Of a stretch of DNA of 10,201 nt, positions 1-7,280 are shown piece by piece. Each line of letters begins with the position of its first letter. Within the stretch, counting starts at the first letter, position 1. The stretch covers positions 1 to 10,201 of the forward strand of contig DAHUXF010000076.1 of NCBI GenBank assembly GCA_027307295.1. The letters run 5' to 3'. This DNA is from Acidobacteriaceae bacterium. GTDB lineage: Bacteria > Acidobacteriota > Terriglobia > Terriglobales > Acidobacteriaceae. A program made the position numbers and the translations under genes. The notes beneath the pieces were generated by a model. That model worked only from the letters and a program-made list of their open reading frames with translations, had not been told where the DNA came from and ran no database searches.

Positions 1-49
1 CAATCAAGAAGTTCAGAAAGTTTGCCCGACCTCACATAATTCCCAGTTA

Positions 50-78
50 TCTATACCCAGAACGTTAATAATAAGCAA
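50..78 (-). promoter_or_regulatory. Weak sigma-70-like promoter candidate pointing left out of the window
   Basis: Read on the minus strand, TTGCTT (73-78) and TATAGA (50-55) are separated by exactly 17 bases. The -35 keeps TTG and the -10 matches TATAAT at four of six positions. It lies just beyond the efflux-operon terminator, where a new leftward transcription unit would need a promoter. No gene start is visible in the remaining 49 bases, so this rests on weak consensus matches and position only. The rest of 1-130 shows no coding signal. Confidence 0.22.
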
Positions 79-136
79 CCTTTTTGTTCAAACCAAGGCT
101 TTTCTGCGTTCTGTGCACGAATCAATCACGAAACAC

Positions 137-161
137 AAAAACACCGCCGAGGGCGGCGGTG
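137..161 (-). terminator. Rho-independent terminator of the efflux operon
   Basis: On the minus strand a perfect 8-bp GC stem (CACCGCCG / CGGCGGTG, arms 154-161 and 142-149) encloses a 4-base loop and is followed at once by TTTTTG (137-141). It lies about 70 bases past the stop codon of the MFS pump gene, which is where a factor-independent terminator for the three-gene operon would be expected. The T-run is on the minus-strand exit side, so the terminator is directional. Confidence 0.85.
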
Positions 162-232
162 CCATATGAGTTTCTTGCAAATGCCGGTGAACTGGCGGCG
201 ATCAACCGATCACAGTGATAACGGCGATCCCT

Positions 233-1789
233 TCAGTGTCCCATCGTTTCCGGCCCGGCTTTGCCCTTGGGCGGTTTTTTCATGATGAGGATCAGCGGAA
301 TACATGCGGCGAACATGATGGCTAGCAGGAAGAAGACGTCAATATAAGACATCATGGCGGCCTGCTGTTGCACCATGCCAAAGATCGCGGCATAGGCTTG
401 TTTTGTGGCCGTAGCGGCGTCCATGCCCCTGGCCATCAGGGTCTGTTTCATTCCCTGCAGAGTGACCTGGGAGATTGTGCTATAGGGATTGACGTGCTGG
501 GAAAGATTGTTGGCATGTATCTGGGCATGGCGGGCGGACATGGTGGTAACGCTGGCAATCCCTATACTTGCTCCGATGTTGCGCATCAGGTTGAACAGGC
601 TGGTGGCGTTGCCCATCTGTTCCTTGGGAATGGGGCCGTTGGTGATGGTGGTCAGGGGAACAAAGAGCAATCCCATGGACGCGCCCTGCAGGAGTTGCGG
701 CCAGAAGATGTCCCAGTAACCAGCGTTCAGGTTCAGCTTGGAAAGCTGATAGATGCTGAAGGACGCAATCACCAACCCGGTGGCCAATAGTTTGCGGGCC
801 TCGATTTTGCCCATAAGAATGCCCACAATCGGCATGAAGAGAAACGATCCCAGCCCGCGCGGCAGCATGGCCATGCCGGCTTCCAGGGCGGAGTATCCCA
901 TCAGCGTTTGCAGCCAGAGAGGAAGCAAGACGGTGCTGCCATAGAGCACAAAGCCCAGCACGGTCATAAGAAACACGCCGGTAGCATAAGTGCGGTTTTT
1001 AAAAATCTTGAGCTGCACCACGGGATGACCCGTGATTAATTCGCGCACAATAAAGAAAACAAAGCCCAGCACGCACAGGATAAACAGCGTGAGAATGAAG
1101 TGCGAGCCAAACCAATCTTCTTCCTGGCCTTTATCAAGCATGATCTGCAGGGCGCCGATCCCCAACGCAAGATAGCCGATGCCCCAGTAATCAACGCCGC
1201 CTTCGCCGCGCTTGATGTAGGGCGGATCGTGAATGAACATCAGCGCCATGATGACCGCAAGAGCGCCAATGGGAATGTTGATGTAGAAAAGCCAGCGCCA
1301 GCTATAGCTATCCGTGATCCAGCCGCCCAGGACGGGCCCCAGCATGGGCGCTACTACAATGCCCAGCGCCCAGAACGCCATGGCTTTGGCGCGTTTCTCC
1401 GGCGGAAAAGCTTCCATCAGGATGGCCTGCGAAAGCGGCTGCAAGCCTCCTCCCGTTGCGCCCTGGAAGATGCGGAAAAGGATCAGAAGAGGAAGATTCG
1501 GCGCAATGCCGCACAGAAAAGAAAAGATGGTGAAACCGCCGACGGAGAGCAGCAGGATATTGCGGCGGCCAAAGTAGTTGGCCAGCCATCCGGTAAGCGG
1601 CAGAACAATAGCATTGGCCACAAGGTAGGAAGTCAGCACCCATGTGGCTTCCTCCGGCGTAACCGACAAGCTCCCGGCGATGTGCTGGAGCGAGACGTTC
1701 ACCACCGTGGTATCGAGAACTTCCATGAAAGTTCCCAGCATCACCGAAATAGCGATGATCCACGGATTGATTGTGGGCCGTTCCGTCAT
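233..1789 (-). CDS. DHA2-family MFS multidrug efflux pump (EmrB/QacA type)
   Basis: This 518-residue inner-membrane drug:proton antiporter is the pump of the tripartite efflux operon. Length and hydrophobicity fit the 14-helix DHA2 class. Family motifs appear in order: D1 (LDTTVVNVSL, residues 25-34), motif A in the loop after TM2 (GWLANYFGRRN, 67-77), motif B (RIFQGATGGG, 106-115) and antiporter motif C (GIVVAPMLGPVLGGWI, 142-157). The C-terminus is a short basic tail. The ATG at 1789 lets the N-terminus run straight into TM1. No strong Shine-Dalgarno is seen, only a purine run (AAAGAAGA) about 11 bases upstream. It is the third gene, 106 bases after the HlyD-type adaptor, and is followed by a terminator. 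The substrate cannot be read from sequence; EmrB relatives export hydrophobic toxicants. Family call is very secure, substrate is unknown. Confidence 0.95.
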   Translation of the reverse strand: MTERPTINPWIIAISVMLGTFMEVLDTTVVNVSLQHIAGSLSVTPEEATWVLTSYLVANAIVLPLTGWLANYFGRRNILLLSVGGFTIFSFLCGIAPNLPLLILFRIFQGATGGGLQPLSQAILMEAFPPEKRAKAMAFWALGIVVAPMLGPVLGGWITDSYSWRWLFYINIPIGALAVIMALMFIHDPPYIKRGEGGVDYWGIGYLALGIGALQIMLDKGQEEDWFGSHFILTLFILCVLGFVFFIVRELITGHPVVQLKIFKNRTYATGVFLMTVLGFVLYGSTVLLPLWLQTLMGYSALEAGMAMLPRGLGSFLFMPIVGILMGKIEARKLLATGLVIASFSIYQLSKLNLNAGYWDIFWPQLLQGASMGLLFVPLTTITNGPIPKEQMGNATSLFNLMRNIGASIGIASVTTMSARHAQIHANNLSQHVNPYSTISQVTLQGMKQTLMARGMDAATATKQAYAAIFGMVQQQAAMMSYIDVFFLLAIMFAACIPLILIMKKPPKGKAGPETMGH

Positions 1790-1866
1790 TGATAGCTCAT
1801 TCTTCTTTTACTCTAGAAATATTCAGCAAGTCGCAAGCAAATCAGGTTTGGAGCTGCGCGCGCACC

Positions 1867-1880
1867 CATGCATTCGCATG
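1867..1880 (-). other. Small hairpin in the adaptor-to-pump gap
   Basis: In the 106-base gap between the HlyD-type gene and the MFS gene, CATGC (1867-1871) and GCATG (1876-1880) form a perfect 5-bp stem with a 4-base loop, next to a GCGCGCGC tract. There is no T-run, so it is not an intrinsic terminator. It could affect mRNA processing or stoichiometry between adaptor and pump, or have no role. The rest of the gap holds no ORF and no clear promoter. Confidence 0.3.
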
Positions 1881-1895
1881 CGCAGGCACGCCCAG

Positions 1896-3164
1896 TTATT
1901 TCGTTAGCACGGTCGGCTCAACGGACATTCCGGGCCGGAGTTGATGGTTCGGGTCCTGGCCTTTATCAAAGCGGATACGCACCGGAATGCGCTGCACCAC
2001 TTTCACGTAATTGCCGGTTGCATTTTCAGGCGGCAGCAGACTGAACCTGGCTCCTGTGGCAGCTCCAATGGATTCCACTGTACCGTTGTATTCGCGGCCG
2101 TAAGCATCCACTTTGATCTTTGCCTTCTGGCCCACATGCATGTTCCTGAGCTGCGTCTCTTTGAAGTTTGCCGTGGTCCATATATCTTCCACGTCCACAA
2201 TGGAAAATACCGGCTGCCCGGCTTGCAGCACTTGTCCTGGTTCCACGTTCCGCTTGCTGAGCACGCCGGTCACAGGCGCGTAAATCCTGGTGTATTTCAG
2301 GTTGAGTTCAGCCTGCGCCAGCGCGGAAATCGCCCGCTGCACTTCCGCTGAAGCCGCGCCTGCGCGCGCGCGCGTTACTTTCAGTTGCTCGGGCACGGTG
2401 CGGGCGGCTTCCGCCTGCGCCTGGGCCTGCGCTGCACGGCTCTCCGCGGCAGATACGCCGGCACTTGCGGCGTCAACGTTCGCTTTGGCCGAATTGTAGG
2501 CGGCAACCGTGGCGTCATATTGCTGGTGGGAAATCTCGTCCCGGGCAATCAGCATTTCCATGCGCTTCAGGTCCGCCGCAACTTTGGCATAGTTGGACTG
2601 CGACTCAATCAGCCGGGCTTTGGCCGACTCAATTTCCCGTTCAGAGGCTTTTACGTTGGCATCCGCCGCCAGCAATTGGCTGGAACTGGTGGTCTGCGTC
2701 AGCGGGACGCCTACGTTGGCTGCCGTGGCGCTGGCCTGCATGTTGGCCAGATCAGCGCGGGCGCGGTCAACCGCAACTTCATAGTCGCGGGGGTCCATTT
2801 CCACCAGCAGCGTTCCGGCCTGCACCAGTTCATTATCGTCATGCAGCACGCGCACTACCGTGCCGGTAACGCGCGGGCTGATGGGATTAATATGGCCGTC
2901 GATCTGGGCATCATCGGTTGATTCACGCACGGAGTAGTAATGCCAGATCAACACGCCGCCAACCAGCAGCACGATTGCAACCGCCGCCATAATCCATCCG
3001 GCTTTGGGGTGCTCGTGGAAGAATCCCACGGCGCTTTGCTCCGGCAAGAGCCGCCGTTCCTTGCCGGTCCGACGTTCGACGACTGTAACAGGCTCCTTCA
3101 CGTCTTCTTTCACGTCTTCTTCCTCTTCCGCAAATTGGGGCGATATCTTCACCGGATCTGCCAC
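1896..3164 (-). CDS. HlyD/EmrA-family periplasmic adaptor (membrane fusion protein)
   Basis: This 422-residue protein bridges the inner-membrane MFS pump to the TolC-like outer-membrane factor. It has a charged cytoplasmic tail (about 1-56), one membrane anchor (about 57-77), the first half of a biotinyl-lipoyl-like domain (STDDAQIDGHINPISPRVTG, 82-101), a long Ala-rich alpha-hairpin coiled coil (about 128-285), the second lipoyl half (YTRIYAPVTGVLSKR, 291-305) and beta-barrel/membrane-proximal domains. The EmrA-typical stretch NATGNYVKVVQRIPVRI lies at 381-397. The start is a GTG one base after the TAA of the upstream outer-membrane-factor gene (TAA-G-GTG), and a strong GGAGG eight bases upstream lies inside that gene's last codons, so translation is probably coupled. 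The N-tail contains the repeated peptide DVKE-DVKE. The family call is very secure. Confidence 0.94.
   Translation of the reverse strand: MADPVKISPQFAEEEEDVKEDVKEPVTVVERRTGKERRLLPEQSAVGFFHEHPKAGWIMAAVAIVLLVGGVLIWHYYSVRESTDDAQIDGHINPISPRVTGTVVRVLHDDNELVQAGTLLVEMDPRDYEVAVDRARADLANMQASATAANVGVPLTQTTSSSQLLAADANVKASEREIESAKARLIESQSNYAKVAADLKRMEMLIARDEISHQQYDATVAAYNSAKANVDAASAGVSAAESRAAQAQAQAEAARTVPEQLKVTRARAGAASAEVQRAISALAQAELNLKYTRIYAPVTGVLSKRNVEPGQVLQAGQPVFSIVDVEDIWTTANFKETQLRNMHVGQKAKIKVDAYGREYNGTVESIGAATGARFSLLPPENATGNYVKVVQRIPVRIRFDKGQDPNHQLRPGMSVEPTVLTK
3099..3122. repeat. 12-bp tandem duplication inside the adaptor N-terminus
   Basis: CACGTCTTCTTT (3099-3110) is followed directly by CACGTCTTCTTC (3111-3122), matching at 11 of 12 positions. 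It is in frame and encodes the doubled DVKE-DVKE in the cytoplasmic tail of the HlyD-type protein (residues about 17-24). It looks like a replication-slippage duplication that keeps the frame. Confidence 0.7.
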
Positions 3165-3165
3165 C

Positions 3166-4617
3166 TTATTTTCCTCCCAGGAAAGTTCTTGTCTGTTGCT
3201 CTGCTTGACCCAGTGACCGCACCAGGGAGAGCTTGGCTACATTGTTCAAATACAAAGCTTGAATGTATGACTCACTGGCGCCCGCCACGGCTTCCTGGGC
3301 CTGCACCACTTCCAGGCTCCCGGAAACGCCGGCAGAATAGCGGTCCTGCGCTTCTTTGAGCTGTTCATTGGCCAGGTCCACCTGCTGCCGGGCAACTCCC
3401 ACCTGTTCATCAGAAGATTTAACGTCCATCCAGGCTGAGCGGACCTCAAATTCCACCCGGCTGCGCAGGTTTTCATGCTGCAAGCGGCTTTCACGGAGTT
3501 GCGCCTCCGCCTGGGCGACGTCGGCTTTTACTTTGCCTCCCTGAAAGACAGGCACATGTATCCCAGCCGATAAACTGTATGTTGTCTCAGAACTGCCGGG
3601 CGCAGGACCGACCCTTCCCACCTGCCCGTTTACTTGTACGGTGGGCAAAGCTTCTCCACGGGCCGCTTTCACTGCGAGTTCTGCTGCGCGCACGCGGGAT
3701 TGGCCCGCCAGATATTCAGGCCGGCGGAGATAAGCCCGCGCCAGCGCCTCTTCAAGGTTCAACTGGGGCAGCGGAGCGTAGGGTACTTTGTCAGTAAGTT
3801 CAAATGGCTGGGAAACCGGTAATCCAATCGTCCGCGCCAGACGCATCTTCTGCTGCTCATACTGGTTCTGGGCCGCCAGCACACGCTGCTGTTGTCCCTG
3901 CATCTGCACTTGCGCTCGCAGCACGTCAATTCCGGCGCTCACCCCTGCTTTCTTCAGGTCCTCAGCCTGATGGAAGATGGTCTGCGCCGTGGCCAACTGC
4001 GCCTTGGTTGTTTCAAGGCGGGCCGCGCTCTCTATCGTCAGCAAATATTCATTGCCCACCACCAGCACCACAAGTTCGCGGGCATCCTGCAGGCCGAATC
4101 TGGCTACCTTCTCGTTCTCCGCAGCAGCACGCACTTTATTGATGGCGTTAAAGTCCAGCAGCGTCTCCGTCATGCCGGCATGCGCGTCAAACACGGCAAA
4201 TGGCCCCACCACCGGGGACTTCAGGCCGGCAGGTAAAGGAATCCCAAAAGCCGCCAGGTTGATCTGATTCAGCGTTTCTGAGGCGTCGCCGGAAACCTTG
4301 GGCAGCGTCGCGCTCAGTTGCCTGCGATGCAGCGCCCGCGCCTCTTCGCTCTGTTGGGCAGAAAGCAACAGCCCCAGGTTGTGTTTAAACCCACGGTCGA
4401 TCGCATCCAGAAGCGAAAGCTGGATCACTCCGGCAACGGGTTTATCCACCGTTCCGCTGCCCGTAAAAGCGTCCTGAGAGACAGGCTGGGTCACAGACAG
4501 CGGCACCACCTGTGATTCTGAATTCGTTGAGACAGGTGCTGTTCCTTGTAGCTGGGCAACTGCGGAAACAGCAGCTAAAAATAGAAATAAAATCGACTGG
4601 ACCGCGCGCGTCCCCAT
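3166..4617 (-). CDS. TolC-family outer-membrane efflux factor
   Basis: This 483-residue protein is the outer-membrane exit duct of the pump. A typical signal peptide covers residues 1-21 (MGTR, a hydrophobic core, then AVA before Gln22). The mature part has two OEP repeats rich in Ala/Gln coiled-coil helices, typical of TolC trimers, with conserved elements such as FQGGKVKADVAQAEAQL and DRYSAGVSGSLEVVQAQ in the second repeat. The frame stays open upstream to a TTG at 4737 and contains ATGs at 4677 and 4659. I chose the ATG at 4617 because it starts a compact signal peptide and follows AGGAAGGG at the right distance; the longer starts would add a basic tail before the signal. It is the first gene of the operon, behind the promoter and operator at 4746-4792. 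The stop TAA is one base from the adaptor's GTG. Confidence 0.92.
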   Translation of the reverse strand: MGTRAVQSILFLFLAAVSAVAQLQGTAPVSTNSESQVVPLSVTQPVSQDAFTGSGTVDKPVAGVIQLSLLDAIDRGFKHNLGLLLSAQQSEEARALHRRQLSATLPKVSGDASETLNQINLAAFGIPLPAGLKSPVVGPFAVFDAHAGMTETLLDFNAINKVRAAAENEKVARFGLQDARELVVLVVGNEYLLTIESAARLETTKAQLATAQTIFHQAEDLKKAGVSAGIDVLRAQVQMQGQQQRVLAAQNQYEQQKMRLARTIGLPVSQPFELTDKVPYAPLPQLNLEEALARAYLRRPEYLAGQSRVRAAELAVKAARGEALPTVQVNGQVGRVGPAPGSSETTYSLSAGIHVPVFQGGKVKADVAQAEAQLRESRLQHENLRSRVEFEVRSAWMDVKSSDEQVGVARQQVDLANEQLKEAQDRYSAGVSGSLEVVQAQEAVAGASESYIQALYLNNVAKLSLVRSLGQAEQQTRTFLGGK

Positions 4618-4706
4618 TCTGCCCTTCCTGATTCCATAACGGAATTTAGATGCACGCATGCGTGTTCTCAGGTTCATTTGTTCCAGGTCTGCCCCTTTGG
4701 GTTGTT

Positions 4707-4723
4707 GAGCCCCAATAGGGCTC
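4707..4723 (-). other. Leader hairpin ahead of the TolC-type gene
   Basis: GAGCCC (4707-4712) and GGGCTC (4718-4723) form a perfect 6-bp stem with a 5-base loop. If transcription starts near 4757 and translation at 4617, this hairpin lies in a leader of about 140 bases. No T-run follows on the minus strand, so it is not a terminator. It may be a stabilising or regulatory leader structure, or chance. Confidence 0.3.
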
Positions 4724-4745
4724 AAAACAAGTGCCAAGAATTAAT

Positions 4746-4763
4746 TAATTAACCGGTTAGTTA
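4746..4763. promoter_or_regulatory. Palindromic operator of the efflux operon (TetR/MarR-type candidate)
   Basis: TAATTAACCGGTTAGTTA is an 18-bp palindrome centred on CCGG: eight of its nine pairs are complementary, and the only mismatch is 4749/4760. It begins two bases downstream of the predicted -10 box and covers the expected transcription start, a classic repressor position. Size and symmetry fit a dimeric TetR or MarR repressor, as is usual for TolC/HlyD/DHA2 operons. No such regulator is encoded in the window, so it would act in trans. Short ATTA repeats adjoin the palindrome on its left. Confidence 0.6.
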
Positions 4764-4764
4764 G

Positions 4765-4792
4765 ATTATCAGGATGGTTCTGAGGATGCAAA
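4765..4792 (-). promoter_or_regulatory. Promoter of the tolC-hlyD-MFS efflux operon
   Basis: On the minus strand TTTGCA (4787-4792) and GATAAT (4765-4770) are separated by 16 bases. The -10 matches TATAAT at five of six positions and the -35 matches TTGACA at four of six. The start would fall near 4757, inside the 18-bp palindrome. The preceding unit has its own terminator at 4837-4868, so the operon needs a promoter here. Confidence 0.55.
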
Positions 4793-4836
4793 TTACCTTC
4801 GTCTAAATCATTTTCTTGTGAGGTTATTTGAGGAAG

Positions 4837-4868
4837 AAAAATGGCGCCGGGTTTTAACCGGCGCCATT
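4837..4868 (-). terminator. Rho-independent terminator after the secreted-protein gene
   Basis: On the minus strand AATGGCGCCGG (4858-4868) pairs perfectly over 11 bp with CCGGCGCCATT (4840-4850) around a 7-base loop, followed by TTTTTC (down to 4836). It starts 27 bases past the stop codon at 4896 and insulates this gene from the efflux operon. It is the strongest terminator in the window. Confidence 0.9.
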
Positions 4869-4895
4869 CATTTGTTAATACAGCTTAATTGGAAG

Positions 4896-6311
4896 TTACT
4901 GCGGGCAAGGCAGGGCCGAATGTGGCAGAACGGTCTCATCCGGGAAGCTGAATGCCCCATCGATAGCGCTGGAGGTGGTCCCCATCTCAAACCACTGCAA
5001 CAAGGGAATGTTTTGCGGGTGATAGGTGAATTTGAAACCTCTTTCCTTCACCTCGATTGCAGCCGTCGCATTGGCCACGACCTCGATCGGATCGCCCTCT
5101 TCCAGATTGTTCTGGCAAACCTTGGAATTCGCCGGCTGACCCGGGAACTGCCAGTTTGGTGCAGGATTACTAACAAAAGGATTGCCGAACGTTTCAGCAA
5201 GCTCATGGCTCACCGCTGTCACGTCCTGGAACCCGCCGCCGAAGATTCCGGGCGAGATCCAGCTTGCATACTGGGTGATCCAGCGGTGCTCTGGAAACAC
5301 ACCGTCCCGGAAAAACGTGTGGAAGCCGAGAACGCAGCATCCACCTGGGACGTTGGGATTATTGACATTCAGGTTGAACAGGAAGGTGTTCGGGAACATG
5401 GTCATGTTCATGCCGTTGGTGGTGAAGTTGCCAACATTGATCTCATTCACTACTTCGTTGGTAAAGAAGAAATTGAAGAGCGGACTCAGCATCAACACGA
5501 ATGTGCTGCCGTCAGCAGCGGTGCCTGTGAAATACGACCGGGCCTGGATAATGGTGCCATTGCCGAGCTGCACATTCACGAAGAAGGGAACAGTGATTGT
5601 CACCTTGTTGATGACCTTCGGGACCAGCAGCGTGTGCCAGTTGTTCCTCATCACATTGAAGAATTGGGCGCGGTGGACGGCGTCACCAAACTCAATGTTA
5701 TGACCGGAGCGGTAGTCAAGCGGCTCAAAATTGGGAGATTCCAGCGTGACTTGCTCAAACGGCGCGAAGGGCACGGTTTTGAAAACGCTGCCATCAGCAT
5801 TGAGCAGTTGCAGAGAGATCTCGTCAACGTTGGCCGGGAACACGGTTGTGCCGCCGAGTTTGGGATCATTGCCCAACATGGTGAAGCGGAAATCACGCCC
5901 CGCGCTGGGACCCGCCTGGGCAACAAATGCTCCATCAAAAGTGGCTACGGTAATCAGCCCATCGATGTTTGATCTATTCGGCCGGCGATTATCAACATCG
6001 AAATTGTCATCGTTGCCGCCGCCGATCGGCGCGCTGCCGTTCAGCGCGCTGCTATTCAGGCCGGCGTTTCCAAGCGAGCCGCTTACTACAGCACCCGTGT
6101 CAGCATCAAGAACTACGTTTGAGCCAATGGTCAACGCGCCAGCGTAGCCTGAATTTACATTGATGGGTGTATGAGAAGGAAAATCGGCTTGACCGCTCGC
6201 TACGGCGGAGCGGGCAATTGCGTCGTCACCGGTCTGCGCGTAGCCGGCGGTAAAGGCAAACATGAACAGCAGGACGAAAAACAGTAGGCCAAATCGGCGT
6301 GAGGGAATCAT
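4896..6311 (-). CDS. Secreted protein with a zincin-like HELAE motif, function unknown
   Basis: I do not recognise a named family for this 471-residue protein. A clear signal peptide (MIPSRR, a Phe/Leu core, AGYA before Gln26) marks it as exported. An N-terminal Gly/Asn/Ser-rich stretch (about 45-110) is followed by a beta-rich middle. The C-terminal part carries GGCCVLGFHTFF (323-334), QYASWISPGIFGGGF (347-361) and DVTAVSHELAETFGNP (363-378), then a Cys399 region reading CQNNLEEGDPIE. The HExxE core (369-373) with a downstream acidic Cys-containing loop resembles zinc-metalloprotease-like secreted proteins that I recall being annotated as hypothetical. A protease or metal-binding role is inference only. 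The frame opens 14 codons earlier (6353), but the ATG at 6311 fits the signal peptide and has AGGAG six bases upstream. It is a single-gene unit with its own terminator. Confidence 0.85.
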   Translation of the reverse strand: MIPSRRFGLLFFVLLFMFAFTAGYAQTGDDAIARSAVASGQADFPSHTPINVNSGYAGALTIGSNVVLDADTGAVVSGSLGNAGLNSSALNGSAPIGGGNDDNFDVDNRRPNRSNIDGLITVATFDGAFVAQAGPSAGRDFRFTMLGNDPKLGGTTVFPANVDEISLQLLNADGSVFKTVPFAPFEQVTLESPNFEPLDYRSGHNIEFGDAVHRAQFFNVMRNNWHTLLVPKVINKVTITVPFFVNVQLGNGTIIQARSYFTGTAADGSTFVLMLSPLFNFFFTNEVVNEINVGNFTTNGMNMTMFPNTFLFNLNVNNPNVPGGCCVLGFHTFFRDGVFPEHRWITQYASWISPGIFGGGFQDVTAVSHELAETFGNPFVSNPAPNWQFPGQPANSKVCQNNLEEGDPIEVVANATAAIEVKERGFKFTYHPQNIPLLQWFEMGTTSSAIDGAFSFPDETVLPHSALPCPQ

Positions 6312-6765
6312 TTCTGTCTCCTGACCAGTTTCGGAAGTTACTGGGCCTTGCAAAGATACTCCTACTCTGGCCAGCTCTGCAATGGAGACAAGTAAAAAAT
6401 AACCTATTTTTTTCGCTGATGGACACCATCAAGGTTAAAACGAATGCAGAAGTTTTCAACTAGCTTGCAATTGATGAAACTTTTCGAGAAACCATATTAA
6501 GGCTATGGAAAAATGCCACTACCAACAAGAAGCCATAGGAATTAGCTTCCGGTTCCTATTTCAAAGTAAAGTGAAATGGATTGCATCTTAATTCGTTCGT
6601 AGATTTGCGCAAATCATTGCAACAAGCGGAACTACAACAATCAAGACGAACAGATATCCGGCAGGCAGTCGGCCTTTCTGCAAGGCTTGAACTCAACTCC
6701 TATCGCCCATCGTAATAAGCCTGACAAACGGGACGACATCCGATAATGAACGCGTGTTCAGTCGC
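6312..6765. other. AT-richer spacer without a recognisable gene
   Basis: About 450 bases between the secreted-protein start and the DinB-type stop hold no convincing ORF. Visible items are small and uncertain: GATGG-ACA-CCATC (6418-6430); ATAGGAA/TTCCTAT, a 7-bp inverted repeat with an 11-base loop (6535-6559); and a plus-strand TTGATG-N18-TATTAA pair near 6471-6500 that leads to no ORF. The promoter of the secreted-protein gene should lie near 6330-6480, but no good -35/-10 pair stands out. No clear T-tailed terminator follows the DinB-type gene. Confidence 0.5.
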
Positions 6766-7242
6766 TCAGGCCGACATCTTTTTCAGGAGAACAATTTGCC
6801 CGCTATGATAAACCGCATGTTGCGTTGTGCTCTGAAAGAGCCTGTAGAAGGTATAAGTCCTGCCTGGAACCGTGGCCTCCAGGCGTTCATCGGCAAATCC
6901 CTTGATTGCCTCCATCAGTTTCATGTGGGTCGCAAAAAATGAGCGCACAGCATCCTGCCATGCCTGCTCGCTGGCCGCCGTTACCGGCGGCCAATCCAGT
7001 TCTATGGGCATGGCGGGCCAGGGAGGAATCGGGGTTCCCTGCACAGCGCCACAAGCAAACTTGACCCAGGCTTCAACGTGCAGGACCAGCTCCCAAATAG
7101 AATGGGCCTGGGGCATGGGATGGGCCTGTGCCTGAGCTGCAGTTACGCCAGCCAGAATTTCGCGCAGAGAATCTCCATACCAGGCTTCGCCATTGACGGT
7201 GGAAGCAAGTTGATCAGCGATGCGGTTGCATTCTGTATTCAT
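6766..7242 (-). CDS. DinB-family protein (putative metal-dependent four-helix protein)
   Basis: This 158-residue protein of the DinB/YfiT-like fold was recognised from the N-terminal IADQLASTVNGEAWYGDSL (8-26), the AHSIWELVLHVEAW helix (46-59) and the C-terminal QHAVYHSGQIVLLKK (141-155). His55, His142 and His146 sit where the family's three metal ligands are expected, so the metal site looks intact. The superfamily includes thiol-dependent transferases and stress proteins; the substrate here is unknown. The ATG at 7242 gives the standard N-terminus. There is no Shine-Dalgarno: the bases before the ATG are CTATTTTT, the U-tract of the preceding fad terminator. A promoter candidate at 7265-7293 overlaps that hairpin. 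It is likely a single-gene unit, with no functional link to the neighbouring beta-oxidation genes visible. Confidence 0.88.
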   Translation of the reverse strand: MNTECNRIADQLASTVNGEAWYGDSLREILAGVTAAQAQAHPMPQAHSIWELVLHVEAWVKFACGAVQGTPIPPWPAMPIELDWPPVTAASEQAWQDAVRSFFATHMKLMEAIKGFADERLEATVPGRTYTFYRLFQSTTQHAVYHSGQIVLLKKMSA

Positions 7243-7280
7243 AAAAATAGCGGCTGGCCAAGAGATGATAGCCAGCCGCT
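7243..7280 (-). terminator. Rho-independent terminator of the fad operon
   Basis: On the minus strand AGCGGCTGGC (7271-7280) pairs perfectly over 10 bp with GCCAGCCGCT (7249-7258) around a 12-base loop, followed by ATTTTT (7243-7248). It begins 27 bases after the dehydrogenase stop codon and ends on the base just before the DinB-type ATG, so terminator and downstream 5' region are the same DNA. Confidence 0.85.

Noticed and set aside
197..229. Repeated GGCGATC with ATCACAGTGAT between the MFS stop and its terminator
   Set aside because: Units are 5-7 bases, occur only twice and have no tie to any promoter; most likely chance.
1100..1792. Plus-strand ORF of 230 codons opposite the MFS gene
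   Set aside because: Low-complexity Arg/Gln/His-rich translation with no motif. The complementary frame encodes the conserved 14-TM pump.
2361..2374. Alternating GC run inside the HlyD-type gene as a possible Z-DNA or regulatory site
   Set aside because: It is explained by Arg-Ala codons in the coiled-coil domain; nothing else marks it as a separate element.
4818..5972. Long plus-strand ORF (384 codons) antisense to the secreted-protein gene
   Set aside because: Its product is Arg/His/Glu-rich with no recognisable domain, no signal and no good SD. The minus-strand frame over the same bases has a signal peptide, SD and terminator, so this is a shadow.
6471..6500. Plus-strand TTGATG-N18-TATTAA promoter-like pair
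   Set aside because: No plus-strand ORF or terminator follows before the oppositely oriented DinB-type gene; in AT-richer spacer such matches are expected by chance.
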